From the NCBI RefSeq assembly GCF_900626145.1, contig NZ_LR130817.1, positions 646,697 through 710,696 of the forward strand: DNA of 64,000 nucleotides. The letters are read 5' to 3'. The position numbers and the translations under genes are program-made. Below, piece after piece: positions 42,358-52,081 of the stretch. The first letter of the stretch is position 1. Each line of letters begins with the position of its first letter. Under the pieces are notes generated by a model that was given only the letters and a program-made list of their open reading frames with translations, was not told where the DNA came from and ran no database searches. This stretch comes from Intestinimonas timonensis. Its GTDB lineage: Bacteria > Bacillota > Clostridia > Oscillospirales > Oscillospiraceae.

Positions 42358-43720
42358 GGTGCCCCGCCTCCTCCTCTGCGCCCCGGCCAGCGGCGGCGGC
42401 AAGACCACTGTCACCTGTGCCCTCCTCCAGGCCCTGGTGGACCGGGGAGCGGCCCCGGTGGCCTACAAGTGCGGTCCAGACTACATCGACCCCATGTTCC
42501 ACAGCGAGGTCATCGGCGCCAAGAGCCGCAATCTGGACCTCTTCCTCATGGGGGAGGCCGCCGTCCGCCGGAGTTTGCTGGAGAACACCCCTGACGCTTC
42601 CACGGCGGTCATCGAGGGGGTCATGGGCTACTACGACGGCATCGCCACGTCCTCCCAGGCCAGCGCCTATGACCTGGCCCGGACCACGGAGACCCCGGCG
42701 GTGCTGGTGGCCGACGCCCGGGGACGGGCCCTCACCGCCGCCGCCCTGGTGAAGGGCATGGCGTCCTTCCGGCCCGATGCCAATATTCAGGGCGTCATCC
42801 TCAACCGCTGCCCCCCCATGATGTATGGCCGGCTGAAGGAGACCATTGAGACGGAGACCGGCGTGCGGGTGTACGGCTATCTCCCCAACCTGCCGGAGGT
42901 GGCGCTGGAAAGCCGCCACCTGGGCCTGGTCACCGCCGCCGAGGTGGGAGATCTGAGACAGAAGCTCCACCGCATGGCGGAGCAGGCGGAAAAGACCATC
43001 GACATCGACGGCCTGCTGGCCCTGGCGGCATCGGCGCCCGCTCTGGAGGCGCCGGAACGGCCCGAGGTGCCCATTTACCGGGAAAGGCCGGTCATCGCCC
43101 TGGCCCGGGACAAGGCCTTCTGCTTCTACTACGCCGACGGTCTGGCTGAGCTGGTGCGCCAGGGGGCGGAGCTGAAGGAGTTCTCCCCGCTGGAGGACGA
43201 GAGATTGCCGGAGGGCTGCTCCGGCCTCTACCTGGGGGGTGGTTACCCGGAGGTCTACGCCGAGAAGTTGGCCCGGAACACCGCCCTTTTGGGCGAAATC
43301 CGGGAAAAGATCCTCCACGGCCTGCCCACGGTGGCTGAGTGCGGCGGCTTCCTCTATTTGCAAAAGACGCTCTCCGACGCCGACGGGCGCTATGACTGGG
43401 AGATGGCAGGCGTCTTCTCCGGAAAGGCCGCCAACACCGGCAAGTTGAGCCGGTTCGGCTATATCGGGATGACTGCCCGCACTGACGGGCTGCTGTGCGG
43501 GGCGGGGGAGACCCTCTCCGCCCACGAGTTCCACTACTGGGACAGCACCACAGCCGGGAGCGACTTCCGGGCCCAGAAGCCCCTGAGCGACCGGGGCTGG
43601 GACTGCGCCTGGCACACCCCCACCCTGTATGCGGGCTTTCCCCATGTGCATTTCAGCGGCTGCCCCCAGGCCGCACGGCGGTTCGTGGAGGCGTGCGCAC
43701 GCTATCAAAGGGAGGAATAA
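42347..43720 (+). CDS. cbiA: Cobyrinic acid a,c-diamide synthase
   Basis: Amidates the a and c side chains with glutamine and ATP. 457 residues: ATP-binding LLCAPASGGGKTTVTCALLQAL at the N-terminus (P-loop-like), AVIEGVMGYYDG, and a class-I glutamine amidotransferase domain with the nucleophile Cys in VAECGGFLYLQ and a late HEFHYWD. ATG 42347 overlaps cbiET by 11 bases. Confidence 0.95.
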   Translation: MTRKVPRLLLCAPASGGGKTTVTCALLQALVDRGAAPVAYKCGPDYIDPMFHSEVIGAKSRNLDLFLMGEAAVRRSLLENTPDASTAVIEGVMGYYDGIATSSQASAYDLARTTETPAVLVADARGRALTAAALVKGMASFRPDANIQGVILNRCPPMMYGRLKETIETETGVRVYGYLPNLPEVALESRHLGLVTAAEVGDLRQKLHRMAEQAEKTIDIDGLLALAASAPALEAPERPEVPIYRERPVIALARDKAFCFYYADGLAELVRQGAELKEFSPLEDERLPEGCSGLYLGGGYPEVYAEKLARNTALLGEIREKILHGLPTVAECGGFLYLQKTLSDADGRYDWEMAGVFSGKAANTGKLSRFGYIGMTARTDGLLCGAGETLSAHEFHYWDSTTAGSDFRAQKPLSDRGWDCAWHTPTLYAGFPHVHFSGCPQAARRFVEACARYQREE

Positions 43721-43723
43721 GGT

Positions 43724-44782
43724 ATGGACTTGCAGGAGATCGTGGCCGGGATCGGACCGGTGGATGAGAAGGCTATGGCGGAGGCCCAGCGGCGCTGGGA
43801 TTCCATCGCCCACCCCCTGAACAGCCTGGGCATGCTGGAGCGGGACATCATCCGCATCGCCGGCATCACCGGCGACCCCAACGTAGACCTCTCCAAGAAG
43901 GCGGTGGTGGCCATGTGCGCCGACAACGGCGTGGTGGCCGAGGGGGTCACCCAGACCGGCCAGGACGTCACCGCCATCGTCACCGAGAACATGTCCAAGG
44001 GGGACACCTCCGTGTGCTGCATGGCCCGGGTGGCGGGAGCGCAGGTCATCCCGGTGGACATCGGCGTGGCCCGGCCGGTGGTGGGGGAGCATATCCGCCA
44101 ATGCTGCATCCGCCGGGGCACCGCCAACATGACCAAGGGTCCCGCCATGACCCAGGAGGAGGCCGAGCGGGCCGTCCTCACCGGCGTGGAGCTGGTGGGT
44201 GAGCTGAAAGAGCAGGGGGTCCGCCTCCTGGCCACCGGCGAGATGGGCATCGGCAACACCACCACCTCCAGCGCCATCGTCTCGGTGCTGCTGGGGAAGG
44301 ACCCGGCGGAGGTCACCGGCCGTGGGGCGGGCCTTACCTCGGAGGGTCTGGAGCGGAAGATCCACGCCATCGAGACTGCCATCGCCGTCAACCGGCCCGA
44401 TCCCGCTGACGGCCTAGACGTCCTCCACAAGGTGGGCGGCCTGGACATCGCCGGCCTGGCCGGCATCTTCCTGGGAGGTGCCTACTACCGCATTCCCGTG
44501 CTGGTGGACGGCTTCATCTCCTCCGCCGCGGCGTTGACGGCGGCGGCCATCTGCCCGGCCTGTAAAAAATACATGCTGGCCAGCCACGCCTCCAACGAGC
44601 CCGCCGGGCGCATGGTGCTGGAGGCCCTGGGGTTGGAGCCTTTCCTCTACGCCGGCATGTGCCTGGGCGAGGGCACCGGCGCGGTGGCCGTCATGCCCCT
44701 GCTGGAGATGGGCGCCGCGGTCTACCGGGAGATGTGCACCTTTGAGGGCACCGATATCGAGGCCTACGAGCACCTTACTTAA
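43724..44782 (+). CDS. cobT: Nicotinate-nucleotide--dimethylbenzimidazole phosphoribosyltransferase
   Basis: Activates the lower-ligand base as alpha-ribazole phosphate for nucleotide-loop assembly. 352 residues with DSIAHPLNSLGMLE, AMCADNGVVAEGVTQTGQD, TGEMGIGNTTTSSAIVS, VGGLDIAGLAGIFLGGA and the catalytic Glu in CLGEGTGAV. No lower-ligand biosynthesis gene lies alongside, so the base may be salvaged or made elsewhere, and need not be DMB. Confidence 0.97.
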   Translation: MDLQEIVAGIGPVDEKAMAEAQRRWDSIAHPLNSLGMLERDIIRIAGITGDPNVDLSKKAVVAMCADNGVVAEGVTQTGQDVTAIVTENMSKGDTSVCCMARVAGAQVIPVDIGVARPVVGEHIRQCCIRRGTANMTKGPAMTQEEAERAVLTGVELVGELKEQGVRLLATGEMGIGNTTTSSAIVSVLLGKDPAEVTGRGAGLTSEGLERKIHAIETAIAVNRPDPADGLDVLHKVGGLDIAGLAGIFLGGAYYRIPVLVDGFISSAAALTAAAICPACKKYMLASHASNEPAGRMVLEALGLEPFLYAGMCLGEGTGAVAVMPLLEMGAAVYREMCTFEGTDIEAYEHLT

Positions 44783-44806
44783 AATAAGAAAAAGGGAGGA
44801 CGCCCC

Positions 44807-45322
44807 ATGCTGATCCTGGTCTCCGGCGGCTCCGCCAGTGGAAAATCCAAATACGCGGAGGACCTGGTGGTACAGGCGCCGCCGGGGGAGCGGATCTACG
44901 TGGCCACCATGCAGGTCTGGGACGAGGAGAGCCGTCGCCGGGTGGAGCGCCACCGGGCCATGCGGGCGGGAAAGGGTTTCCGCACCGAGGAGCGGCCCGT
45001 CCATCTCGACCACATGCCGGTGCCCACTGGGTCGGTGGTCCTTCTGGAGGACCTCTCTAACCTGACCGCCAACGAGTGGTTCGGGCCGGAGGGCCGGGAG
45101 GGTGCCGAGGAGCGGGTCCTCGCCGGCCTCCGCAAGCTGAAGACGGAGAGCGCCTGCACGGTGGTGGTCACCAATGAGCTCTTCTCCGACGGCGTCACCT
45201 ATGACAAAGAGACGGCGGACTACCTCTCCGCCCTGGCCCGGCTCAATGTAGCTGTGGCGGCGGAGGCCGGCCAGGTCTATGAGGTGATCTGCGGCATCCC
45301 AGTCTGCTGGAAGGGAGCGTAA
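44807..45322 (+). CDS. cobU: Adenosylcobinamide kinase / guanylyltransferase
   Basis: Phosphorylates adenosylcobinamide and adds GMP. 171 residues: P-loop GGSASGKS at 7-14, and the RRRVERHRAMR segment with the His that carries GMP in the family. VVLLEDLSNLTANEW occupies the Walker B region. The C-terminus ends YEVICGIPVCWKG. An AGGGAGG site precedes ATG 44807. A second, shorter CobU-like gene follows cobS. Confidence 0.92.
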   Translation: MLILVSGGSASGKSKYAEDLVVQAPPGERIYVATMQVWDEESRRRVERHRAMRAGKGFRTEERPVHLDHMPVPTGSVVLLEDLSNLTANEWFGPEGREGAEERVLAGLRKLKTESACTVVVTNELFSDGVTYDKETADYLSALARLNVAVAAEAGQVYEVICGIPVCWKGA

Positions 45323-45326
45323 AGAC

Positions 45327-46097
45327 ATGTTCCGTTCATTGTGCATTGCCGTGGCCATGTACTCCAAGCTCCCTACCCCCAGGGTGGACTGGGACAAGAA
45401 GAGCCTCTCCTGGGCCATGTGCTTTTTTCCGGTGGTTGGGGTGGTCATCGCCCTGCTGCTGGGTATCTGGCTGGGGCTCTGCGCATGGCTGGACTTTGGG
45501 CCCTTTCTACGGTCTGCTGTGGCTCTTCTTCTGCCCATTGCGGTGAGCGGGGCCATCCACCTGGACGGTTTCTGTGACACCTCCGACGCCCTCGGTTCCC
45601 ACCAGAGCCGGGAGAAGAAGCTGGAGATCCTGAAGGACTCCCACACCGGGGCCTTTGCCATCATCTGCTGCTGCCTCTACCTCATCCTATTCTTTTCTAT
45701 CTGGTGCGAGGTGGAGCCGGTGGGGCGGACTCTGTGGGTGCTGGCCCTGGGTCCCGTCCTGTCCCGGAGCCTTTCGGGGCTGGCCGCCGTGAGCTGGCCC
45801 AACGCCCGGGGCAGCGGTCTCCTGGCCACCTTCATCCAGCCCATGGACGCCGTCAAGGCCCGGGGGGTGCTGCTGGTGTGGGTGGCGGTGAGCGCCGCCG
45901 CCATGATCGCCCTGGACCCGGTCACCGGTATTGCTGCCGTGGCAGGAGCCGGGCTCTCCTTCCTCTATTATTTTGTCATGTCCCGTCGGCAGTTCGGCGG
46001 CATCACCGGAGATCTGGCGGGCTTTTTCCTCCAGGTCTGTGAGTGCGCCATGGTCCTCGCGGTGGTCCTGGCGCAGCGTCTGGAGGCATTGTTATGA
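45327..46097 (+). CDS. cobS: Adenosylcobinamide-GDP ribazoletransferase (cobalamin synthase)
   Basis: Polytopic membrane enzyme that joins adenosylcobinamide-GDP to alpha-ribazole. 256 residues, about six to seven hydrophobic segments, with YSKLPTPRVDWDKKSLSWAM at the N-terminus and HLDGFCDTSDALGSHQSREKKLEILKD, of which the Asp-rich DGFCDTSDA part binds metal. ATG 45327 has a GGGAG site. Confidence 0.95.
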   Translation: MFRSLCIAVAMYSKLPTPRVDWDKKSLSWAMCFFPVVGVVIALLLGIWLGLCAWLDFGPFLRSAVALLLPIAVSGAIHLDGFCDTSDALGSHQSREKKLEILKDSHTGAFAIICCCLYLILFFSIWCEVEPVGRTLWVLALGPVLSRSLSGLAAVSWPNARGSGLLATFIQPMDAVKARGVLLVWVAVSAAAMIALDPVTGIAAVAGAGLSFLYYFVMSRRQFGGITGDLAGFFLQVCECAMVLAVVLAQRLEALL

Positions 46098-46462
46098 TCC
46101 TGCTCATCGGCGGCGCTGGCCAGGGAAAGCTGGCCTACGCCCTGGAAAAGACCGGATTCAGCCCTGAAGATGTGGCCTATGACCCTATATCGGCCAGGAC
46201 AAAACCCATCTTTGACGGGCTGGCGGCCTGGGTCCGTGCCCACCCCGGCGAGGGGCTTGGGGACCTGCTGGAGGCAAATCCCGGCGTGGTCATCCTCTGT
46301 GACGAGGTGGGCTGCGGCGTGGTGCCGGTGGACCCGGCAGAGCGGGCCTGGCGGGAGGAGGTGGGCCGGCTGTGCTGTGATTTGGCGCAAAAGGCCCAGC
46401 GGGTGGAGCGGATCTTCTGCGGTCTGAGCATGGTATTGAAGGGGGAAGGAACATGGAAGTGA
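46094..46462 (+). CDS. Short CobU-like nucleotide-binding protein
   Basis: A 122-residue protein resembling a cut-down CobU: P-loop GGAGQGK at 6-12 and a C-terminal half matching CobU (CDEVGCGVVPVDPAERAWREEVGRL, then VERIFCGL). It lacks the HRxxR segment that holds the GMP-accepting His, which is present in the full cobU at 44807. ATG 46094 overlaps the cobS stop. It might be a partner or a specialised kinase of the nucleotide-loop pathway; the function is inferred only from context. Confidence 0.8.
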   Translation: MILLIGGAGQGKLAYALEKTGFSPEDVAYDPISARTKPIFDGLAAWVRAHPGEGLGDLLEANPGVVILCDEVGCGVVPVDPAERAWREEVGRLCCDLAQKAQRVERIFCGLSMVLKGEGTWK

Positions 46463-47037
46463 TCCTGGTACGCCACGGCATCACCCAGGGGAATAAGGAA
46501 AAGCGCTTCGTGGGGCGGCTGGATGTGCCCTTGGCGCCGGAGGGGGAGGCCATGGCCCGGGAGACGGCTCCCCTCATGCCGAAGGTGGAGCACCTCTATG
46601 TAAGCCCCATGCTCCGGTGCCGCCAGACGGCGGACCTGCTGTGGCCCGACGTGCCCCGGACCTTTGTGGAGGACCTGCGGGAGACCGATTTCGGCATTTT
46701 CGAGGGGAAAAACCACGCCGAGCTCCAGGACGACCCCGCCTACCAGCGGTGGCTCGCCGGCGAGATGGTGGTGGGGGAGCCGGCAGAGGACTGTGCCCGC
46801 CGGGGCGCCCGGGCCCTGGCCTTTGTGGGGAAGGACGCCGCTGAGCACGGCTATGAGCACGTGGGCGTGGTGTCCCACGGCGGCCTTCTGATGGGCATGC
46901 TCACCCTCTGCGGCCGTCCGGCCCGGAAAGGTTTTTACGACTGGTACCCCCAGAACTGCGGCGGCTACCGGGGGGAGCTCACCCTGGACCCCCTGGAGTA
47001 CCACGTCACCGGCACCGTGGGGAGGACCAAGGCATGA
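46453..47037 (+). CDS. cobC: Alpha-ribazole phosphatase (histidine phosphatase family)
   Basis: Phosphoglycerate-mutase-fold phosphatase of 194 residues with the RHG motif LVRHGITQGN (catalytic His8), YVSPMLRCRQTADL, ETDFGIFEGKNHAEL and VSHGGLLMGML with the second His. In the cobalamin cluster its expected role is removing the phosphate from alpha-ribazole phosphate or cobalamin phosphate. Overlaps both neighbours. Confidence 0.9.
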   Translation: MEVILVRHGITQGNKEKRFVGRLDVPLAPEGEAMARETAPLMPKVEHLYVSPMLRCRQTADLLWPDVPRTFVEDLRETDFGIFEGKNHAELQDDPAYQRWLAGEMVVGEPAEDCARRGARALAFVGKDAAEHGYEHVGVVSHGGLLMGMLTLCGRPARKGFYDWYPQNCGGYRGELTLDPLEYHVTGTVGRTKA

Positions 47038-48008
47038 CCCTTACCATGCGGCTTTTTTCCCTGCTTTTGGGTTTCTGTCTGGACCTGCTCTTCGGCGACC
47101 CCCACTGGATGCCCCACCCGGTACGGGCCATGGGTGCCCTCATCGCCGGGCTGGAAAGGCCCCTGCGGGCGGTCTTTCCCAAGACCGCAAAGGGGGAACT
47201 GATCGCTGGCGTTTTTTTGGTGGTGCTGACGGCTGGCATCTCCACGGCCGCGGCGGTGCTGCTGCTGTGGCTGTGCGCCCAGATCCACCCCTGGCTGGCC
47301 TTCGCCGCCGAGACCCTGCTATGCTATCAGCTTCTGGCGGCCCGGTCCCTCCGGGATGAGAGCGTGAAGGTCTACAAGGCCCTCCGGGACGGCACTCTGG
47401 ACGACGCCCGGAAGGCGGTCTCCATGATCGTGGGCCGGGACACCGACCGGCTGGACGAGACCGGGGTGGCCAAGGCGGCGGTGGAGACGGTGGCGGAGAA
47501 CGCCTCCGACGGCGTCATCGCCCCCTTGCTGTTCCTGGCCATCGGCGGCGCGCCTTTGGGCGTGCTCTATAAATCCATCAATACCATGGACTCTATGGTG
47601 GGCTACAAAAACGATCAATACCTGTATTTCGGCCGGGCGGCGGCCAAGCTGGACGATGTGGTGAACTTCATCCCCGCCCGGCTGGCTGGTATCCTGCTGT
47701 GCCTGGCGGCCCGGCCCGCCGGCTTTGACGGCAGAAACGCCTGGAAGATCTTTTGGCGGGATCGGAAGAACCACAAGAGCCCCAACTCCGCCCACACCGA
47801 GGCGGCGGCAGCGGGGGCACTGGACGTGCAGCTGGCGGGCAGCAACTACTATTTCGGGAAGCTGGTGGTCAAGCCCACCATCGGCGATCCCCTGCGGCCG
47901 GTGGAGCCTGCGGACATCCTGCGGTGTAATCGGCTTATGTACGCCGGGACCTTCCTGGCCATGGTGCTCTTCTGCGGACTGCCCCTGGTGCTGAGTCTGA
48001 CGCTGTGA
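47034..48008 (+). CDS. cbiB: Adenosylcobinamide-phosphate synthase
   Basis: Membrane enzyme that attaches aminopropanol phosphate to adenosylcobyric acid. 324 residues with LDLLFGDPHWMPHPVRAMG near the N-terminus, MIVGRDTDRLDETGVAKAAVETVAENASDG (split here in two family blocks), YKSINTMDSMVGYKNDQY and NSAHTEAAAAGALDVQL. Four to five membrane segments. ATG overlaps the cobC stop by 4 bases. Confidence 0.96.
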   Translation: MTLTMRLFSLLLGFCLDLLFGDPHWMPHPVRAMGALIAGLERPLRAVFPKTAKGELIAGVFLVVLTAGISTAAAVLLLWLCAQIHPWLAFAAETLLCYQLLAARSLRDESVKVYKALRDGTLDDARKAVSMIVGRDTDRLDETGVAKAAVETVAENASDGVIAPLLFLAIGGAPLGVLYKSINTMDSMVGYKNDQYLYFGRAAAKLDDVVNFIPARLAGILLCLAARPAGFDGRNAWKIFWRDRKNHKSPNSAHTEAAAAGALDVQLAGSNYYFGKLVVKPTIGDPLRPVEPADILRCNRLMYAGTFLAMVLFCGLPLVLSLTL

Positions 48009-48033
48009 CCTCTTGGAAAAGGAGGACGACCAT

Positions 48034-49092
48034 TTGAAGGAATATACCCATGGCGGCGACATCGTGGGCGCCCGTGAGATCTGGAAGGGAGAACTGCTGG
48101 ACTTCTCCGCCAATCTCAACCCTCTGGGCATGCCGGAGTCGGTGCGGAAGGCGGTGGAAGAGGCGGTGGGGGAGGCCATCCACTACCCCGATCCCCTGTG
48201 CCGGGCGCTGTGCGCTGCCATTGCCCGGCGGGACAATGTGACGCCGGAGCATATCCTCTGCGGCAACGGCGCCGCCGACCTGGTCTTCCGGCTGGCCTTC
48301 TCCCAGCGCCCCCGGCGGGTGCTGGTCACCGCCCCAACCTTTTCCGAGTACCAGGACGCTGTTCAGGCCGCCGGCGGGGAGGTAGTCTACCACCGCCTGA
48401 CACCAGAGAACAACTTTGACCTCACCGGGGCGGTGCTGGACGAACTGAACGACGAGTTGGCCATGGCCTTTTTCTGCACCCCAAACAACCCTACCGGACG
48501 TCTCATCGACCGGGACCTGATGCTGCGCATCCTGGAGCGGTGCCGGGAGAAAAATATCCGGGTGGTGGTGGACGAGTGCTTCCTCTCTCTGTCCGACCCG
48601 GGCGAGCGGATGAGTCTGGCGGGAGAGCTTGAAAGCTTCTCCAACCTGGTGCTGCTCCGGGCCTTCACCAAGAGCTATGCCATGCCGGGACTGCGACTGG
48701 GCTACTGCCTGAGCGCTGATACCACTTTGCTGGACGGGCTCTCCCGGTGCGCCCAGCCCTGGAGCGTCTCCGGACCCGCCCAGGCGGCGGGCCTGGCCGC
48801 CCTGGCCGAGCCGGAGTACCCAGCCCGGGCCCGGCAGCTCATCGCTGTGGAGCGGTCCTGGCTCATCGACGCCCTCCAGAAGTTGGGACTCCGGGTTTTC
48901 CCCAGTCAGGTCAACTACATCCTATTCCGCGCACCCGGGGTAGACGATCTAAAGGAGCGGCTGCTGGCCCACGGCGTGCTCATCCGCTCCTGTGCCAACT
49001 ATGTGGGTCTGGGCAGCGACTATTACCGGGTGGCGGTGCGGCCCCACCGGGAGAACGAAGAGCTCATCAGAGCCATGAAGGAGGTGCTGTAA
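48034..49092 (+). CDS. cobD: Threonine-phosphate decarboxylase (CobD aminotransferase fold)
   Basis: PLP enzyme that makes (R)-1-amino-2-propanol phosphate, the substrate of CbiB. 352 residues: HGGDIVGAREIW at the N-terminus, LDFSANLNPLGMPESV, GNGAADLVFRLAF, CTPNNPTGRL, VVDECFLSLSD and the PLP Lys in RAFTKSYAMPGLRLGY. TTG 48034 is chosen since GGAGG (48021-48025) precedes it; an in-frame TTG at 48013 lies upstream of that site. Confidence 0.92.
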   Translation: MKEYTHGGDIVGAREIWKGELLDFSANLNPLGMPESVRKAVEEAVGEAIHYPDPLCRALCAAIARRDNVTPEHILCGNGAADLVFRLAFSQRPRRVLVTAPTFSEYQDAVQAAGGEVVYHRLTPENNFDLTGAVLDELNDELAMAFFCTPNNPTGRLIDRDLMLRILERCREKNIRVVVDECFLSLSDPGERMSLAGELESFSNLVLLRAFTKSYAMPGLRLGYCLSADTTLLDGLSRCAQPWSVSGPAQAAGLAALAEPEYPARARQLIAVERSWLIDALQKLGLRVFPSQVNYILFRAPGVDDLKERLLAHGVLIRSCANYVGLGSDYYRVAVRPHRENEELIRAMKEVL

Positions 49093-50595
49093 GTGGCCAA
49101 GACGATTATGATTCAGGGTACCGCCTCCAACGCGGGAAAGAGCCTGCTGGCGGCAGGGCTGTGCCGGGTGTTCCGGCAGGACGGGCTGAAGGTGGCACCC
49201 TTCAAGTCCCAGAATATGGCCCTCAACTCCTTCATCACTGCCGATGGCTTTGAGATGGGCCGGGCCCAGGTGGTCCAGGCCTACTGCGCCGGGGTGGCCC
49301 CCGATGTGCGGATGAACCCTATCCTCCTGAAGCCGACCAACGATACCGGGAGCCAGGTCATTGTGAACGGCGTCCCCCGGGGCACCATGGGCGCGGTGGA
49401 CTACTTCCGCTACAAAAAGGCCCTCATCCCCGATATCATGGAGGCCTTCCACGGCCTCTCCGCCGAGTATGACGTCATCGTCATCGAGGGTGCGGGGAGC
49501 CCGGCGGAGATCAACCTGAAGCAGGATGACTTCGTCAATATGGGCATGGCCAAATTGGCCAATGCTCCGGTGCTGCTGGCGGGGGATATTGACCGTGGGG
49601 GCGTCTTCGCCTCCCTCTATGGTACGGTAAAGCTGCTGGAGCCCGACGAGCAGGCCAGGATCAAGGGGCTTATCATCAACAAGTTCCGGGGTGACGTGGA
49701 GATCCTACGACCCGGACTCACCACCCTGGAGGAGCTCACCGGCAAGCCGGTGCTGGGCGTGGTGCCCATGCTGGACGTGGACATCGACGACGAGGATTCC
49801 CTCTCCTCCAAGCTCACTGGAGGGGAGCGGGTGGGACGGCTGGATATCGCCGTCATCCGCCTGCCCCGGCTCTCCAACTTCACCGACTTCAACCCTCTGG
49901 AGCGGATGGAGGGGGTGACGGTGCGGTATGTCTCCAACCCTGGCGAGTTGGGCCGCCCCGACCTCATTATCCTCCCCGGTACCAAGAGCACCATGGATGA
50001 CCTCAAGTGGATGCGCCAGAACGGCCTGGAGGCCCTGGTGCTCAAGCACGCCGCTCGGGGCGGCGCGGTGGTAGGTATTTGCGGCGGCTACCAGATGCTG
50101 GGCCGGGTCCTCTCCGACCCCGACGGGGTGGAGAGCGGCGGCACCATGGCGGGCATGGGCTTGTTGCCCACCGAGACCGTCTTCCTGGGAGAGAAGACCC
50201 GCACCCGGGTCAGCGGCGCTTTCCGCCGGGGTGAGGGGATCTTCGCCTCTCTGAGCGGAGTGCCCTTCCACGGCTACGAGATCCACATGGGGGAGACCAC
50301 CTACCTGGAGGACGCCGGTCCTCTCTCGCGGCTCACCTGCCTGGACGGAACGGAGAAGCCGGACGGCGCCGCCCGGGGGAACGTGTGGGGCAGCTATGTC
50401 CACGGCATCTTTGATGCCGGGACCTTTGCCCAGGAGCTGGTCAACGCCCTGCTCACCGCCAAGGGGCTCTCTCCCGACGCCGCGGCGGTGGACTGGGAGA
50501 CCTATCAGGAGGAGCAGTACGACAAGCTGGCGGCGGGCGTCCGGGCCAGTCTGGATATGGACCGGGTCTACCGGATTCTGAATGGCGAGGAATGA
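49093..50595 (+). CDS. cbiP: Cobyric acid synthase
   Basis: Amidates side chains b, d, e and g of adenosylcobyrinic acid diamide. 500 residues: [22 protein letters not shown] (P-loop-like), [29 protein letters not shown], and a glutamine amidotransferase domain with the nucleophile Cys in [12 protein letters not shown] and the triad His in [12 protein letters not shown] start immediately after the cobD stop. Confidence 0.97.
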   Translation: MAKTIMIQGTASNAGKSLLAAGLCRVFRQDGLKVAPFKSQNMALNSFITADGFEMGRAQVVQAYCAGVAPDVRMNPILLKPTNDTGSQVIVNGVPRGTMGAVDYFRYKKALIPDIMEAFHGLSAEYDVIVIEGAGSPAEINLKQDDFVNMGMAKLANAPVLLAGDIDRGGVFASLYGTVKLLEPDEQARIKGLIINKFRGDVEILRPGLTTLEELTGKPVLGVVPMLDVDIDDEDSLSSKLTGGERVGRLDIAVIRLPRLSNFTDFNPLERMEGVTVRYVSNPGELGRPDLIILPGTKSTMDDLKWMRQNGLEALVLKHAARGGAVVGICGGYQMLGRVLSDPDGVESGGTMAGMGLLPTETVFLGEKTRTRVSGAFRRGEGIFASLSGVPFHGYEIHMGETTYLEDAGPLSRLTCLDGTEKPDGAARGNVWGSYVHGIFDAGTFAQELVNALLTAKGLSPDAAAVDWETYQEEQYDKLAAGVRASLDMDRVYRILNGEE

Positions 50596-50599
50596 GCAT

Positions 50600-51244
50600 A
50601 TGAAAGTAGAATTGCAGCGGGTGGCCCCGGCGGAGATCGAGGCCCGGAGCATGGAGATCATCCAGTCGGAGCTGGGGGACCGGACCTTCCCGGCGGAGGT
50701 TCTGCCGGTGGTGAAGCGGGTCATCCACACCACGGCGGACTTTGACTACGCCGACAATCTGGTCTTTTCCACCGGCGCGGTGGAGAAGGGTATCGCCGCC
50801 ATCAAGGGCGGCTGCACCATCGTCACCGACACCCAGATGGCCCGGTCGGGCATCAACAAGCGGGTGCTGGAGAAGTTCGGCGGAGAGGCGGTGTGCTTCA
50901 TGTCCGACCCCGACGTGGCCGCCGAGGCCAAGGAGCGGGGCGTCACCCGGGCGGCGGTCTCCATGGAGCGGGCCGCCAGGCTGGACCGTACCCTGATCCT
51001 GGCCCTGGGCAACGCTCCCACCGCCCTGGTCCGGGCCTGTGAGCTGCTGGAGGAGGGAGCCATGAAGCCCGCCCTCATCATCGGCGCTCCGGTGGGCTTT
51101 GTGAACGTGGTGGAGAGCAAGGAGCTGCTCCTCACCGAGAATGTGCCTTATATCGTGGCCAGGGGGCGGAAGGGCGGCAGCAACGTGGCCGCCGCCATCT
51201 GCAACGCCATGCTGTACCTGGCTTCAGGCAATGCCCGGGAGTGA
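50600..51244 (+). CDS. cbiC: Cobalt-precorrin-8 methylmutase
   Basis: Moves the C11 methyl to C12 to give cobyrinic acid. 214 residues with PAEIEARSMEIIQSEL, the catalytic His in RVIHTTADFDY, TDTQMARSGINK, LALGNAPTALVRACELL and GAPVGFVNVVESKE. ATG 50600 is preferred to the in-frame ATG 50582 because the latter lies inside cbiP and lacks a site. Confidence 0.96.
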   Translation: MKVELQRVAPAEIEARSMEIIQSELGDRTFPAEVLPVVKRVIHTTADFDYADNLVFSTGAVEKGIAAIKGGCTIVTDTQMARSGINKRVLEKFGGEAVCFMSDPDVAAEAKERGVTRAAVSMERAARLDRTLILALGNAPTALVRACELLEEGAMKPALIIGAPVGFVNVVESKELLLTENVPYIVARGRKGGSNVAAAICNAMLYLASGNARE

Positions 51245-51263
51245 CCGGAGAGGGGAGACCACA

Positions 51264-52052
51264 ATGACAGAGAAAGCGGTTTTGGTGGTGTCCTTCGGCA
51301 CCACCCACCTGGATACCCTGGAAAAGACCATCCAGCCCATCGAGTGGGACATCGCCGGGCGGATGCCCGGCCGGGTCCAGCGCCGGGCCTTCACCAGCGG
51401 TATGATCCTGCGCCGTCTGGCCGACCGGGAGGGGCTGCACATCGATGACGTGCCCCAGTCCCTGGAGCGGCTGGCGGGGGAGGGCTGTACCGACGTGGTG
51501 CTCCAGCCCACCCACATCATGAACGGGGATGAGTTCGACAAGCTGTGCGCCCAGGCCGAGCCCTTCCGGGCAAGATTTGCCCGCATGGCTTTTGGCCGGC
51601 CCCTCCTCACCACGCTGGAGGACTACCGGGACCTGGCTGCCGCCCTCACGGAGATTCTTCCCGAGGCGGAGGCGGACACCGCCCACGTTTTTATGGGCCA
51701 CGGCACCGAGCACTTTGCCAACGCTGCCTACTGCCAGCTGGAGTATATGCTCCACGACAGCGGCCGGACCGACGCGGTGCTGGGCACCGTGGAGGGCTAT
51801 CCCGGCCTGGAGGAGGTCTTCCGGCGGCTGGGAGAGCGGAAAACGGTGCAGAAGGTGGTCCTCCACCCCCTGATGGTGGTGGCGGGAGACCACGCCAAGA
51901 ACGACCTGGCCGGCGACGAGCCGGAGAGCTGGAAGAGCCAGCTGCTGGAGCGGGGCTACCAGGTGTCCTGTGAGCTGAAGGGCCTGGGGGAGTACCCCCA
52001 GATCCGCGCTCTCTTCGTCCGCCACGCCCTGGAGGCGGCGGAGGACCGTTGA
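51264..52052 (+). CDS. cbiK: Sirohydrochlorin cobaltochelatase, CbiK type
   Basis: Inserts Co2+ into sirohydrochlorin, the committing step of the anaerobic pathway. 262 residues in the class II chelatase fold with VSFGTTHLDTLEKTI, QPTHIMNGDEFDKL, the metal-binding His in VFMGHGTEHFANAAY and HPLMVVAGDHAKNDLAG. ATG 51264 follows GGAGAGGGGAG. No signal peptide, so cytoplasmic. Confidence 0.95.
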   Translation: MTEKAVLVVSFGTTHLDTLEKTIQPIEWDIAGRMPGRVQRRAFTSGMILRRLADREGLHIDDVPQSLERLAGEGCTDVVLQPTHIMNGDEFDKLCAQAEPFRARFARMAFGRPLLTTLEDYRDLAAALTEILPEAEADTAHVFMGHGTEHFANAAYCQLEYMLHDSGRTDAVLGTVEGYPGLEEVFRRLGERKTVQKVVLHPLMVVAGDHAKNDLAGDEPESWKSQLLERGYQVSCELKGLGEYPQIRALFVRHALEAAEDR

Positions 52053-52081
52053 GTCCGGGCCTGTGCCCGTTCTCATATACC

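Noticed and set aside
42326..44365. 679-codon minus-strand frame over cbiA and cobT
   Set aside because: Antisense to two complete enzymes; His/Gly/Leu-rich without motifs.
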